From Enterobacteriaceae bacterium (GTDB taxonomy: Bacteria > Pseudomonadota > Gammaproteobacteria > Enterobacterales > Enterobacteriaceae): a stretch of 42,765 bases of DNA. Location: positions 1 through 42,765 of the forward strand of contig JAIRVT010000106.1 of assembly GCA_031253755.1 (NCBI GenBank). The letters run 5' to 3'. Positions 28,332 to 37,852 of the stretch are shown here, one piece after another. Made by a program: the position numbers and the translations under genes. Below the pieces are notes generated by a model. The model made no database searches. It was not told the origin of the DNA and saw only the letters and a program-made list of their open reading frames with translations. The first letter of the stretch is position 1, and the number at the start of each line of letters is the position of its first letter.

Positions 28332-28483
28332 GTAGACGCAGATCCTAAGAAGATAGGAAAAATAAGTACAGCAAATGTTACTTAAATATATTTATCATGA
28401 GCAAAAATGAGAGATAACATACAGAATTAGCCAATTAAATGTTATTTAATCACTCTATTTTGCCCAAAATGCTTTCAGGACAG
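28332..28483. other. Spacer after cdd
   Basis: AT-rich sequence with no clear gene or strong hairpin. Together with the ERIC copy it makes the 324-bp gap between cdd and maeA. Confidence 0.4.
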
Positions 28484-29422
28484 CTATTTCTGCACAAAGA
28501 AATGGCGCTCTATTTGCTGACAGCCGAGGGACATTAAGGTGGATTCAGTCGCATTCCATTGGGATAACGCATTATCTTTTCCTTCTACAATTTTTCCTTC
28601 AATCTTTTTACCTTCAATCTTTTTACCTTCCACTAATGTTGCCCGTTGGATGGCATGGTAATCGCCGCCTGACATATTCATCAGTATCAGGGCAGCCTGC
28701 AATGGCGGTAGGCTTGGATTAAAGGCGGCATTTTCAGCATAACGCCCGTGATAAATGCGCCCCTGCTCATCCATCAGGGCAACGCCTGCGTGGGAGCGGC
28801 TATAAGGCGCATGGCTCCGGTTTGCAGCGTCCAGTGCAGCCAGAACGAGGTTATCATTGGTATCTATTTGATAACCATGATCTACATCATCCAACAGCAA
28901 AGAGGTAACGGCTAAATCAGTTGGGCCAAAGGCTTCCGGCAGGTAATCAGCCAGTGTTAGCCGCGGACGTTCAGGCAAGCAAATTGCTAATTGTAATCCA
29001 CTGTTCAATTCATTCATAAATTGGCGGCAGTGACCGCAAGGGGAGTAATTGACAGTGATGGAAACCAGTTTTTTCTCACCACGAAGCCAGGCATGAATAA
29101 TAGCGGATTGTTCGGCATGAACGGTTTGTTGTAACGGCACTCCGGCGAATTCCATATTGGCGCCAAAATAGAGGTTGCCACTTTCTCCCTGAGCGATAGC
29201 ACCTACCCGAAAATGTGAAATAGGGGTAATGGCGCAGGCCGCAGCAAGTGGCAGCAGAGCCAGTGCTAACGCGTGATCATCAAAGTGACAGCTCTGCTTA
29301 ATGGATTCCACCTGCTCAGCGGTCAGCATAGCCGGAAAATCGCCATGACCCATGTAGGGCAGCAATGCCTTTTGTAATTTAGGTGTGATTTCTGACCAGA
29401 TGGCATGAAAACGTGCTTGCAT
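28484..29422 (-). CDS. cdd: Cdd, cytidine deaminase
   Basis: Deaminates cytidine and deoxycytidine for pyrimidine salvage. 312 residues; E. coli has 294. The zinc and catalytic residues are His102-Ala-Glu104 and Cys129/Cys132 (SPCGHC), at the same numbers as in E. coli. A second, catalytically inactive deaminase-like domain follows. The extra length is largely a C-terminal insertion of EGKKI repeats encoded by 15-bp tandem units. It lies 157 bp after yohK on the same strand, as in E. coli. Confidence 0.96.
   Translation of the reverse strand: MQARFHAIWSEITPKLQKALLPYMGHGDFPAMLTAEQVESIKQSCHFDDHALALALLPLAAACAITPISHFRVGAIAQGESGNLYFGANMEFAGVPLQQTVHAEQSAIIHAWLRGEKKLVSITVNYSPCGHCRQFMNELNSGLQLAICLPERPRLTLADYLPEAFGPTDLAVTSLLLDDVDHGYQIDTNDNLVLAALDAANRSHAPYSRSHAGVALMDEQGRIYHGRYAENAAFNPSLPPLQAALILMNMSGGDYHAIQRATLVEGKKIEGKKIEGKIVEGKDNALSQWNATESTLMSLGCQQIERHFFVQK
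28581..28640 (-). repeat. In-frame 15-bp tandem repeat in cdd
   Basis: On the plus strand CCTTCAATCTTTTTA occurs exactly twice (28596-28610, 28611-28625), flanked by related units CCTTCTACAATTTTT (28581-28595) and CCTTCCACTAATGTT (28626-28640). It encodes [19 protein letters not shown]. Confidence 0.92.
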
Positions 29423-29579
29423 AGAGTAATCTCCAAATTAACCGAAGGTTATTCTAGGGTGAGTGTTCCAGTTGATAATGTGAAGTACACTGTATATCTC
29501 ATGAAATTAATGTAACAAAAATATTATTTTAGCAATCTGTATCAAATTTTTCCTATTTGGATGGTTTTTCCATTGTTAA

Positions 29580-30275
29580 TTAGCCGAACAAATGCAAAAG
29601 GACAGGAAACAAAAACGGTGCGGTCAGTGAAGTGATAATGCCGCAAGTCATGAGTGCCAGCGAACTGTAAGCGCCTTCCACATGGTCTAATTCTGCACAT
29701 CGTGCAGTGCCTACCGCATGAGATGCTGTTCCCATCGCTAATCCTCTGGAAGCCGGCGTCTTAATTTTTAATAAATTAAACAGGTTGTGACCGAAAATAG
29801 CGCCCAGAATCCCCACCATAATCACACAGGCAGCGCTAATGGCCGGAATGCCACCAATGGATTGTGCCACTGCCATCGCAATCGGTGTTGTGACTGATTT
29901 CGGTAATACGGAAGCGGCAATTTCAGGTGTTGCGCCTATCCATAAAGCAATCGCGGTGCCTGTTACCATGGCCGTCACACTGCCGATAAAGCAGATACTG
30001 ATAATGGATTTCCACTGTGCGCGGATTTGATGGAGTTGTTCGTAAAGTGGAAAAGCCAGCGCGACCACAGCCGGTTGTAACAAATCATTCAATACTCTGC
30101 TGCCGGAAAAATAATGCTGATAGGATGTATGTGTCAGCAATAAAAGAGGAATAATAACGGCAATTGAAATCAGCAACGGATTAAAAATCGGCAATTTCAG
30201 CCGTATTGCAAGCTTTTTGGCGAGATAGAAGACCAAGAGTGTTAATGGCAATGACCACCAGATATGGCTTAGCAT
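29580..30275 (-). CDS. yohK: YohK, LrgB-family inner-membrane protein
   Basis: 231 residues, the E. coli length, with multiple hydrophobic segments. LrgB-family features: LPKSVTTPIAMAVAQSIGGI and FGHNLFNLLKIKTPASRGLA, followed by GTASHAVGTARC. LrgA/LrgB pairs are holin-like or metabolite-transport systems; the role of YohJK is not settled. It overlaps yohJ by 7 bp, implying coupled translation. Confidence 0.94.
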   Translation of the reverse strand: MLSHIWWSLPLTLLVFYLAKKLAIRLKLPIFNPLLISIAVIIPLLLLTHTSYQHYFSGSRVLNDLLQPAVVALAFPLYEQLHQIRAQWKSIISICFIGSVTAMVTGTAIALWIGATPEIAASVLPKSVTTPIAMAVAQSIGGIPAISAACVIMVGILGAIFGHNLFNLLKIKTPASRGLAMGTASHAVGTARCAELDHVEGAYSSLALMTCGIITSLTAPFLFPVLLHLFG

Positions 30276-30703
30276 TTTTCTTTTCCTTTCGGCTGTATTG
30301 GCTGTTTTTTGGAACTGCGGCCGATAATGACGCGTTCACGGTGGACATAGTGAGAGCTGTAAGCAACGGTAATCATGACAATAATGGAGCTGACAATACA
30401 GGAAAGTGTAATCGGGAGTATCTGCTGACTGAGCTGTGGATAATAATCCATGATACCGACGCCGATGGGCAGAAAGAGCAGTGTCATGTTTTTCATCAGT
30501 AAGCTACAGCCCGGTTTTACCCACTGTGCGGGAAGAATTTGAAACGCCAGTAAACAAAACAGAAGAAGTAGACCAATAATACTGCCGGGAAGGGAAAAGG
30601 GGAGATGAGCTGAAATGAAATTTCCCACAATGAGGCACAAATAGAGAAGGGCAAATGCGCGAAGATATTGCCAGCCTATCTTCAGCACGCTCAGGAAAGA
30701 CAT
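30269..30703 (-). CDS. yohJ: YohJ, LrgA-family holin-like inner-membrane protein
   Basis: 144 residues with four transmembrane segments. LrgA/CidA-type signature PGSIIGLLLLF and LLFLPIGVGIMDYY. The N-terminus (IGWQYLRAFALLY) aligns with E. coli YohJ; the C-terminal basic tail is about 10 residues longer. GAGGAG precedes the ATG by 9 nt. It is the first gene of yohJ-yohK-cdd. Confidence 0.94.
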   Translation of the reverse strand: MSFLSVLKIGWQYLRAFALLYLCLIVGNFISAHLPFSLPGSIIGLLLLFCLLAFQILPAQWVKPGCSLLMKNMTLLFLPIGVGIMDYYPQLSQQILPITLSCIVSSIIVMITVAYSSHYVHRERVIIGRSSKKQPIQPKGKEKC

Positions 30704-30776
30704 AAAGTATAACTCCTCAACATAAAGAGGATCATCTTACGACTAATGGAGTAAATGTGCTATACATCACATAAAC

Positions 30777-30804
30777 AAAAAGCAGGCTTGTCAGCCCACT
30801 TTTT
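30777..30804 (-). terminator. Rho-independent terminator of metG
   Basis: On the minus strand AAAAAGTGGGCT, loop GACA, AGCCTGCTTTTT, then GTTT. Two wobble pairs. It lies 29 nt past the metG stop. Confidence 0.85.
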
Positions 30805-30832
30805 GTACTTTTTTTGCTCGAATTAAGTCTTT

Positions 30833-32902
30833 TTATTTAACCTGCATACCCGGTTGAGCGCCGCTGTCCGGGCTTAACAGGAAAATGTCTTTCCCGCCGG
30901 GGCCTGCTGCCATCACCATGCCTTCTGAGATACCAAAACGCATTTTACGCGGTGCAAGGTTAGCGACCATGACGGTCAGGCGGCTTTCTAATGCTTTCGG
31001 ATCAGGGTAAGCAGAACGAATGCCAGAGAAGACCTGACGCGTTTCGCCACCCAAATCAAGCGTCAGTTTCAGCAGCTTATCTGAGCCTTCGACAAAATCA
31101 GCTTGCTTGATCAAGGCAATGCGCAGATCGACTTTGGCAAAGTCATCAAATGCAATCGTATCCTGAATGGGTTCATCTGCCAGAGAGCCGTTTTGCGCTT
31201 TCTCCGGCGCATGGCTGTCTTTTTCTGGCGCATGGCTGTCTTTCTGTGGTGCAATATTTTCTTTGGAGTCAGCGACCATCGCTTCAACCTTAGCCATTTC
31301 GATACGGTTAAACAGCGCCTTAAAGGGAGCGACCTCATGACCCAACAGAGGTTGCTGGATAGCATCCCAAGCCAGTTCAATATTCAGGAAGGCTTCTGCA
31401 CGGGCAGTCAGCCCCGGAAGAATCGGTTTTAGGTAGGTCATCAGTACGCGGAACAGGTTGATACCCATTGAACAGATAGCCTGAAGATCAGCCTCACGGC
31501 CTTCTTCTTTGGCGACAAGCCACGGCGCCTGTTCATCAACGTAGCGGTTGGCAAGGTCTGCTAATGCCATGATTTCGCGGATCGCTTTGCTGAATTCACG
31601 GTTAGTGAAGTCTTCGGCAATGCCCTGCGCAGCATCAACAAATTTCTGGTACAGGGCAGGATCAGCGATTTGGTCTGCCAGTTTGCCATTAAAGCGCTTA
31701 TTGATGAAACCGGCATTACGGGAAGCCAGATTGACGACTTTATTCACGATATCGCTGTTTACACGCTGAACAAAGTCTTCCAGGTTCAGGTCAATATCAT
31801 CAATTCGGGAAGAAAGTTTGGCCGCATAGTAATAACGCAGACAATCCGCATCCAGATGTTTCAGGTACGTTTCAGATTTAATAAACGTTCCACGGGATTT
31901 GGACATCTTGGTGCCATTCACTGTCACATAACCGTGAACAAACACATTCGTGGGTTTGCGGTAATGGCTGCCTTCCAGCATTGCTGGCCAGAACAGGCTG
32001 TGGAAATAGACGATATCTTTACCGATGAAGTGATAAAGATCGGCTTTGGAATCCTTTGCCCAGAATTCGTCAAAATTCAGGTCACTGCGTTTGTTACACA
32101 GGTTCTGGAAAGAGCCCATATAACCGATGGGTGCATCCAGCCAGACATAGAAATATTTGCCCGGTTGATCAGGAATTTCAAAGCCGAAATAAGGGGCATC
32201 GCGGGTGATATCCCATTGCTGTAAACCGGCCTCGAACCACTCCTGCATTTTGTTGGCCACCTGCTCCTGTAACGTCCCGGAGCGCGTCCATTGTTGCAGC
32301 ATATCGCTGAACGCAGGCAAATCGAAAAAGAAATGCTCGGTTTCGCGCATTTCAGGGGTTGCACCGGAAACAACGGAACGTGGATTGATCAACTCAGTCG
32401 GGCTGTAGGTTGTTCCGCAGACTTCGCAGTTATCTCCATATTGATCTTCCGCTTTACATTTCGGGCAGGTGCCTTTAACGAAACGATCCGGCAGGAACAT
32501 ACTTTTTTCGGGATCGAACAGTTGCGAAATTGTCCGGCTTTTAATATATCCGTTCTTTTTCAGTTCCAGATAGATATGAGAAGCAAGTGCCCTGTTTTCG
32601 TCACTGTGTGTGGAGTGGTAGTTATCATAACTGATCGCAAAACCGGCAAAATCCCGCTGATGCTCCTGGCTCACTTTGGCGATCATTTCTTCCGGCGAGA
32701 CCCCACTTTGCTGGGCTTTCAGCATAATAGGCGTACCATGGGCATCATCAGCACAGACAAAGTGAACCTCTTTGCCGCGCATTCGATGATAACGAACCCA
32801 AATATCAGCCTGAATGTGTTCTAAGATGTGACCGAGATGGATAGGACCGTTAGCATAAGGCAACGCACAGGTCACCAATAGTTTTTTCGCGACTTGAGAC
32901 AT
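30833..32902 (-). CDS. metG: MetG, methionyl-tRNA synthetase
   Basis: Charges initiator and elongator tRNA-Met. 689 residues (E. coli 677). HIGH motif is HLGH at 22-25, the zinc knuckle is [17 protein letters not shown], and KMSKS occurs as [12 protein letters not shown]-terminal EMAP/Trbp111-like tRNA-binding and dimerisation domain begins at about 590 ([10 protein letters not shown]). The linker to that domain contains the KDSHAPE repeats, accounting for the extra length. It is divergent from apbC. Confidence 0.97.
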   Translation of the reverse strand: MSQVAKKLLVTCALPYANGPIHLGHILEHIQADIWVRYHRMRGKEVHFVCADDAHGTPIMLKAQQSGVSPEEMIAKVSQEHQRDFAGFAISYDNYHSTHSDENRALASHIYLELKKNGYIKSRTISQLFDPEKSMFLPDRFVKGTCPKCKAEDQYGDNCEVCGTTYSPTELINPRSVVSGATPEMRETEHFFFDLPAFSDMLQQWTRSGTLQEQVANKMQEWFEAGLQQWDITRDAPYFGFEIPDQPGKYFYVWLDAPIGYMGSFQNLCNKRSDLNFDEFWAKDSKADLYHFIGKDIVYFHSLFWPAMLEGSHYRKPTNVFVHGYVTVNGTKMSKSRGTFIKSETYLKHLDADCLRYYYAAKLSSRIDDIDLNLEDFVQRVNSDIVNKVVNLASRNAGFINKRFNGKLADQIADPALYQKFVDAAQGIAEDFTNREFSKAIREIMALADLANRYVDEQAPWLVAKEEGREADLQAICSMGINLFRVLMTYLKPILPGLTARAEAFLNIELAWDAIQQPLLGHEVAPFKALFNRIEMAKVEAMVADSKENIAPQKDSHAPEKDSHAPEKAQNGSLADEPIQDTIAFDDFAKVDLRIALIKQADFVEGSDKLLKLTLDLGGETRQVFSGIRSAYPDPKALESRLTVMVANLAPRKMRFGISEGMVMAAGPGGKDIFLLSPDSGAQPGMQVK
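31201..31263 (-). repeat. In-frame 21-bp tandem repeat in the metG linker
   Basis: Two near-identical 21-bp units sharing CTGGCGCATGGCTGTCTT-like sequence (31201-31221, 31222-31242) and a degenerate third (31243-31263). They encode KDSHAPE twice, then diverged NIAPQ. Confidence 0.85.
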
Positions 32903-33004
32903 GGTTAGGATCTTGTTTCCATAAGTAAGTAGAAAAGGGTTTTCGATGTTACCTGATAAGAAGCATTGCTGCTAGGGCAAAGATCTTCAACACGGTTACG
33001 ATTC

Positions 33005-33013
33005 TGTTATGAT
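33005..33013 (+). promoter_or_regulatory. Predicted apbC promoter, extended -10
   Basis: TGT then TATGAT (33008-33013), an extended -10 about 47 bp before the apbC start, which has AAGGAG at 33050-33055. Confidence 0.45.
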
Positions 33014-33059
33014 GCTTGAGCGGTTTTTAGGTTGAAAACGATAAATTAAAGGAGCCGGG

Positions 33060-34172
33060 ATGAACTCACGATCCCCTGAGCAGACCAATCCTGACCTGCT
33101 AAAAGAGAGCGTTGCGAAAATATTGGCAGCGTTCAAGCATCCGACACTAGAGCAAGATTTGGTCACGTTAAAAGCACTGCACCATTGCACAATGTTGGAT
33201 GGAATACTTCATATTGAAGTAATGATGCCGTTCGTTTGGAAACGGGCTTTTGAAACACTCAAAGAAGAAACTTCTGCGCTTTTACAGGCTGCAACTCACG
33301 CAAAAGGTGTTGAGTGGCGGCTTTCCCATAATATTTGTACTTTACGCCGTGCTAACAATTTGCCCGGTGTGAATGGTGTACGCAATATTCTGGCAGTCAG
33401 TTCGGGTAAAGGTGGCGTGGGTAAATCCAGCACAGCAGTTAATCTGGCACTAGCTTTGGCGCAGCAGGGAGCAAAAGTGGGCATTCTGGATGCCGATATC
33501 TACGGCCCGTCGGTTCCCAATATGCTGGGCACAGCCAATGAGCGCCCGACTTCACCGGATGGTCAGCATATGGCACCAATTATGATGCATGGCATGGCGA
33601 CTAACTCGATTGGTTATCTGGTAACTGACGATAACGCGATGGTGTGGCGTGGCCCGATGGCGAGTAAAGCGCTGATGCAGATGTTACAGGATACCTTGTG
33701 GCCGGATCTGGATTATCTGGTCATTGATATGCCGCCGGGAACCGGAGATATCCAGTTGACGCTATCCCAGAACATTCCGGTAACCGGAGCGTTGGTGGTC
33801 ACGACACCGCAGGATATTGCGCTGATTGATGCGATGAAAGGGATTGTCATGTTCCAGAAAGTCAATGTGCCGGTATTGGGTATTATCGAGAATATGAGCA
33901 TACATGTTTGCAGCAACTGCGGGCATCATGAGCCGATTTTTGGCACGGGCGGTGCAGAAAGGCTGGCGGAAAAATACCATTGCCGATTATTGGGCAAGAT
34001 CCCGCTGCATATCTCACTGCGCGAAGATCTTGATCGTGGAGAGCCCACGGTTATCCGTCAGCCTGACAGTGAATTTGCCGATATTTATCGCGACATTGCC
34101 GCGAATATCTCTGCCCAGATGTACTGGCAGGGCGAAAAAATTCCAGCTGAAATTTCGTTTAGAGCAGTTTAA
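33060..34172 (+). CDS. apbC: ApbC (Mrp), iron-sulfur cluster carrier ATPase
   Basis: ParA/MinD-type P-loop ATPase that carries and transfers Fe-S clusters. 370 residues. An N-terminal MIP18/DUF59-like segment (about 12-95) precedes the deviant Walker A GKGGVGKS at 116-123. The cluster-binding Cys284-x-x-Cys287 is present (VCSNCGHHEP). It is divergent from metG, as in E. coli. Confidence 0.96.
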   Translation: MNSRSPEQTNPDLLKESVAKILAAFKHPTLEQDLVTLKALHHCTMLDGILHIEVMMPFVWKRAFETLKEETSALLQAATHAKGVEWRLSHNICTLRRANNLPGVNGVRNILAVSSGKGGVGKSSTAVNLALALAQQGAKVGILDADIYGPSVPNMLGTANERPTSPDGQHMAPIMMHGMATNSIGYLVTDDNAMVWRGPMASKALMQMLQDTLWPDLDYLVIDMPPGTGDIQLTLSQNIPVTGALVVTTPQDIALIDAMKGIVMFQKVNVPVLGIIENMSIHVCSNCGHHEPIFGTGGAERLAEKYHCRLLGKIPLHISLREDLDRGEPTVIRQPDSEFADIYRDIAANISAQMYWQGEKIPAEISFRAV

Positions 34173-34202
34173 TTTACGTTTTTGAATGGAAATCCCTCAA
34201 TT

Positions 34203-34246
34203 AAACGTCGTTTTAATGAATTATTTTCATAAGGCGGCGTTTTTTA
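34203..34246 (+). terminator. Putative terminator of apbC
   Basis: AAACGTCG (34203-34210) pairs with CGGCGTTT (34235-34242), one wobble, followed by TTTT. The loop is long (24 nt) but AT-rich and may fold further. Confidence 0.6.
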
Positions 34247-34566
34247 CAGGGCAAGAGCGTGATAGTTCACTTCTTGCCCAATGTCTTAAATCCTGCCACT
34301 AATACCTTATCCAAGTAGTTAATATCCATACTCGTAAATCGGATACAGGGTCTTTTTGTGTGGTTTTAGCACTCTTTTGGGAATCGATTGCTTATTTTTA
34401 GTGATGCCACTGTTGCATTTTTATGCGAAGCGTATCGAAAAAAGCGAAGCTTGTCCCGTTTACGCTAGCATAGAGGCTGCTAACTCCCTATAATCCGCCA
34501 AACATAGTTTCAATAAGATGCTATTTTCCCACTTTATTTTTTCTTTTTAACCAGGTTATTTTTATC
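34247..34566. promoter_or_regulatory. Long intergenic region with the udk promoter
   Basis: No gene was recognised on either strand. Near its end ACTCCCTATAATCCGCC contains a perfect TATAAT (34489-34494) followed by a GC-rich discriminator, resembling ribosomal P1-type, stringently controlled promoters. No good -35 was found at 17 bp. Similar short segments GCGAAGC occur at 34422-34428 and 34443-34449. The udk ribosome-binding site (AGG, 11 nt away) is weak. Confidence 0.45.
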
Positions 34567-35208
34567 ATGGCTGATGAAGCACATAAGTGTACAATCATAG
34601 GCATCGCAGGTGCCTCCGCCTCAGGCAAAAGCCTTATTGCCAGTACACTTTATCGAGAGTTACGGGCACAGGTTGGTGATCACAATATCGGCGTCATTCC
34701 TGAAGATTGCTACTACAAAGATCAAACCAATACCCCGATGGAAGAACGCCATAAAGTCAATTATGACCATCCGAGTTCCATGGATCACAATTTACTGTTC
34801 GAACACCTTCAGGCACTAAAAGCCGGAAAATCCATCCAATTGCCGCAATACGACTACGTTGTACACACCCGCAAACCAGAAGCCATTCATTTTGAACCAA
34901 AAAGGGTTATTATCCTCGAAGGTATTCTATTATTAACCGATAAGCGTTTGCGTCAGGAATTGGATTTCTCTATTTTTGTCGATACACCGCTGGATATCTG
35001 CCTGATGCGCCGTATTAAGCGCGATGTTAATGAACGTGGGCGTTCACTGGATTCCGTTATGGAACAGTATCAGAAAACGGTTCGTCCGATGTTCCTGCAA
35101 TTCATCGAACCATCAAAACAATACGCTGATATTATTGTTCCCCGTGGTGGTAAAAACCGTGTGGCTATCGACATACTGAAAGCTAAAATTGGCCAATTTT
35201 ACGAATAA
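34567..35208 (+). CDS. udk: Udk, uridine/cytidine kinase
   Basis: Phosphorylates uridine and cytidine with GTP or ATP in pyrimidine salvage. 213 residues, identical in length to E. coli Udk. P-loop GASASGKS at 15-22, [14 protein letters not shown], and [12 protein letters not shown]. It heads a udk-dcd-asmA array conserved with E. coli, with 48 bp to dcd. Confidence 0.97.
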   Translation: MADEAHKCTIIGIAGASASGKSLIASTLYRELRAQVGDHNIGVIPEDCYYKDQTNTPMEERHKVNYDHPSSMDHNLLFEHLQALKAGKSIQLPQYDYVVHTRKPEAIHFEPKRVIILEGILLLTDKRLRQELDFSIFVDTPLDICLMRRIKRDVNERGRSLDSVMEQYQKTVRPMFLQFIEPSKQYADIIVPRGGKNRVAIDILKAKIGQFYE

Positions 35209-35256
35209 CCTGTTGTACAGGCATTCATAAGTATCATTGTATTTTGAGAGGAAGTA

Positions 35257-35838
35257 ATGCGACTCTGTGACCGTGACATTGTTAAATGGCTTGATGAAGG
35301 TAAGCTGGTAATCACTCCTCGTCCTCCCCTCGAACGTATTAATGGGGCAACGGCGGATGTTTGCCTTGGGAATCAGTTTCGCGTTTTTCGTGGTCATACC
35401 GCTGCCTATATTGATTTAAGTGGTCCGAAGGCTGAGGTCAATGCAGCGCTTGATCGGGTCATGAGTGATGAAATAAGCCTGCCGGATGGCGAGGCTTTTT
35501 TTCTGCATCCCGGCGAATTGGCGTTAGCCGTCACACTGGAATCCGTCACTCTGCCTGCTAATCTGGTGGGTTGGCTGGATGGGCGTTCATCTCTGGCGCG
35601 TCTTGGTCTGATGGTTCATGTTACGGCGCACCGGATTGATCCGGGCTGGCAGGGGCAAATTGTTCTGGAATTCTATAATTCAGGCAAATTACCACTGGCT
35701 CTTCGTCCGGGAATGGTGATCGGAGCGCTGAGTTTCGAACCACTTTCTGGCGAAGCCGAACGCCCTTACAACCGGCGTCAGGATGCTAAGTATAAAAATC
35801 AGAAAGGCGCTGTAGGCAGCAGAATCAGCGAAGACTAA
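35257..35838 (+). CDS. dcd: Dcd, dCTP deaminase
   Basis: Deaminates dCTP to dUTP, the main route to dUMP and thymidylate in enterics. 193 residues as in E. coli. [10 protein letters not shown] and [17 protein letters not shown] (with the catalytic Glu) are present. AGAGGAAG lies close to the ATG. Positioned between udk and asmA. Confidence 0.97.
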   Translation: MRLCDRDIVKWLDEGKLVITPRPPLERINGATADVCLGNQFRVFRGHTAAYIDLSGPKAEVNAALDRVMSDEISLPDGEAFFLHPGELALAVTLESVTLPANLVGWLDGRSSLARLGLMVHVTAHRIDPGWQGQIVLEFYNSGKLPLALRPGMVIGALSFEPLSGEAERPYNRRQDAKYKNQKGAVGSRISED

Positions 35839-35885
35839 TTTTTGGATGAAAACGATCATCTTGTAAACATAAGATTGAGGCAGTC

Positions 35886-37745
35886 ATGAAAAGGTTATTG
35901 ACGACACTCATTATTTTGTTAGTAGTTGTGGTTACGGGGCTGACGGCATTAGTCATGTTGATTAATCCGAACGATTTTCGCAGCTACATTGTTAAACAAG
36001 TACAAAAAAAGAGTGGCTATCAACTTGTGTTGCAGGATGATCTACGTTGGCATGTCTGGCCAAAATTGAGCATTTTGACCGGGCAAATATCATTGATTGC
36101 GCCTAATGCTAAAACGCCTGCTATTGTGGCAGAAAATATGCGTCTGGATGTTGAGTTACTGCCACTGTTATCTCATCAACTGGCGGTCAAAGAAGTGATG
36201 CTTAAAGGCGCTGTTTTACAGTTCACGCCGGACAGCCAGCCACAGAAAACCCCGGAAGCACCGATTGCCCCTGACAGTGATTCCGGCTATCCCATTACTG
36301 GCCGCAGTCAGGCGTGGAAACTGGATATTAACAGGATTCAAATTGAAGATAGTTTGTTAATCTGGCAAACCGATAGCCATTCGCAGTTAAATATGCGGGA
36401 CATTAACTTACTGATGCAGCGTCAGAACAATAATCACGTGAGTTTTGAACTCAAGAGTAAGATTAATAAAAACCAGCAAGAATTTAATTTTGCAATCGAT
36501 GCTTCGGTTGATCTCACTGATTACCCTCAATCTTTTACGAGTGATATCAGTTCATTTGACTACCAGCTAGAGGGTGTTGGGCTGCCACCCACAGGCATAG
36601 AAGGAACGGGCAGCGCGATTGCAAAATATGATGCTGCGCTTTCATCTATCTCATTGCAGAAGCTGGCGTTGACACTGAATGACAGTGAACTGGCAGGCAA
36701 TGTGGTCATCTCTCTGAAAGATAAACCGATCTATTCCATCAATCTCACGTCACCAAAGTTAGATTTAGACAATTTGCTGGGATGGGATCAGCTAGGCAAG
36801 TCCGGTTTACAGGCAACACTGAATTATCAGGCTGAAAACAATTCAGCAAAACCTGTGATCGCAAAATCTGTCACACCGCTGTCAAAGTATGATCTCAGTT
36901 TCCTGAAAGACTTCGATGCCAACCTGTTACTCATCGCGAATAAATTTATTTATCGGGGGATGGATATCGATAACTTTGCCTTTAACGCCGTCAATGACGG
37001 AGGAATAGCAGAGGTTTTGAAATTAAGTGGTAACACATTGGGCGGTCATTTTGCTCTTCCTGCCACGATTGATGCAACAGTTAACCCGGCTAAATTACAC
37101 GCGAGACCATTATTACAACATATTGATTTACACCCACTGTTAAAAAAATTGGGTCTTCCGCCAGTATTCAGCGGGCAACTAGTATTGGATGGTGATCTTT
37201 CGGGAGAAGGTTATGACGAATATGCCATGACTCATTACTGGCAAGGTGATTTGAATTTCAATGTGAGTAATGCGCGTTTGGATGGGCTGAACATTCCCCT
37301 GTTAATTCAGCAATCTTTTTCGCGAATCACTGATCAGGTTAATCCGCCGACAACGGGGCAGAATTTTACTGACGCACAAAAGCTGTCGGTAAATACACAA
37401 TTGAAACAAGGCGACATTAAAATCAAAACCCTTTCTGCACTGTCTGGCATGGCAAATATTGAAGGGCAGGGTGGGGTCAATTTACTGAAACAGGATGCAG
37501 ATGTTGCATTGTCGGTACAATTAACCAGCGGATGGGGTCAACAAAACGAGTTAGTTAGCCGCTTAGAGAAGCTGAAAGTGCCGCTGCGAGTTTATGGTCA
37601 TTGGGATAATTTACACTACAACCTGAATGTTGAACCTATCTTGCGTGATGAATTACAGCAAAAAGTCAAACAATCCATCAAAGACTGGTTTGAGGGAAGC
37701 GACAGTACTCGTGCCAATAATAGCAGTGCCAATAACAATAAATAG
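35886..37745 (+). CDS. asmA: AsmA, AsmA-family envelope protein
   Basis: A large inner-membrane-anchored periplasmic protein implicated in outer-membrane lipid/protein homeostasis. 619 residues, E. coli 617. An N-terminal membrane segment (about 5-26) precedes NPNDFRSYIVKQVQKKSGY, the AsmA signature, and the C-terminal AsmA_2 region (GMANIEGQGGVNLLKQDADV). The extreme C-terminus is Asn/Ser-rich with a 15-bp repeat (GTGCCAATAATAGCA, then GTGCCAATAACAATA at 37711-37740). GAGG precedes the ATG. Confidence 0.95.
   Translation: MKRLLTTLIILLVVVVTGLTALVMLINPNDFRSYIVKQVQKKSGYQLVLQDDLRWHVWPKLSILTGQISLIAPNAKTPAIVAENMRLDVELLPLLSHQLAVKEVMLKGAVLQFTPDSQPQKTPEAPIAPDSDSGYPITGRSQAWKLDINRIQIEDSLLIWQTDSHSQLNMRDINLLMQRQNNNHVSFELKSKINKNQQEFNFAIDASVDLTDYPQSFTSDISSFDYQLEGVGLPPTGIEGTGSAIAKYDAALSSISLQKLALTLNDSELAGNVVISLKDKPIYSINLTSPKLDLDNLLGWDQLGKSGLQATLNYQAENNSAKPVIAKSVTPLSKYDLSFLKDFDANLLLIANKFIYRGMDIDNFAFNAVNDGGIAEVLKLSGNTLGGHFALPATIDATVNPAKLHARPLLQHIDLHPLLKKLGLPPVFSGQLVLDGDLSGEGYDEYAMTHYWQGDLNFNVSNARLDGLNIPLLIQQSFSRITDQVNPPTTGQNFTDAQKLSVNTQLKQGDIKIKTLSALSGMANIEGQGGVNLLKQDADVALSVQLTSGWGQQNELVSRLEKLKVPLRVYGHWDNLHYNLNVEPILRDELQQKVKQSIKDWFEGSDSTRANNSSANNNK
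37711..37740 (+). repeat. In-frame 15-bp repeat at the asmA C-terminus
   Basis: Two 15-bp units (37711-37725, 37726-37740), 12 of 15 identical, encoding ANNSS and ANNNK-like residues just before the stop. Confidence 0.6.
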
Positions 37746-37795
37746 TAATAAGACAAGTAGTGGTAAAAATAGCGCAGGAAAAAATGGGCCAGATG

Positions 37796-37829
37796 ATCAG
37801 GTGACTATGACATACGATAATCACCTGAT
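37796..37829. terminator. Hairpin between convergent asmA and yegH
   Basis: ATCAGGTGA (37796-37804) pairs with TCACCTGAT (37821-37829), loop 16 nt, followed by TTATTGG. No strict T run. Probably a shared terminator. Confidence 0.5.
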
Positions 37830-37852
37830 TTATTGGCATGAAGACTAAGAAC

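Noticed and set aside
29580..30703. yohJK as a toxin or lysis cassette of a mobile element
   Set aside because: LrgA/LrgB-type genes in their normal core position next to cdd; no phage genes nearby.
31670..32824. Two long plus-strand ORFs (184 and 177 codons) opposite metG
   Set aside because: They lie fully antisense to a highly conserved metG frame, overlap each other and have no ribosome-binding site or recognisable domain.
34173..34300. 28-codon ORF starting in the apbC terminator loop
   Set aside because: No ribosome-binding site and it lies in a terminator structure.
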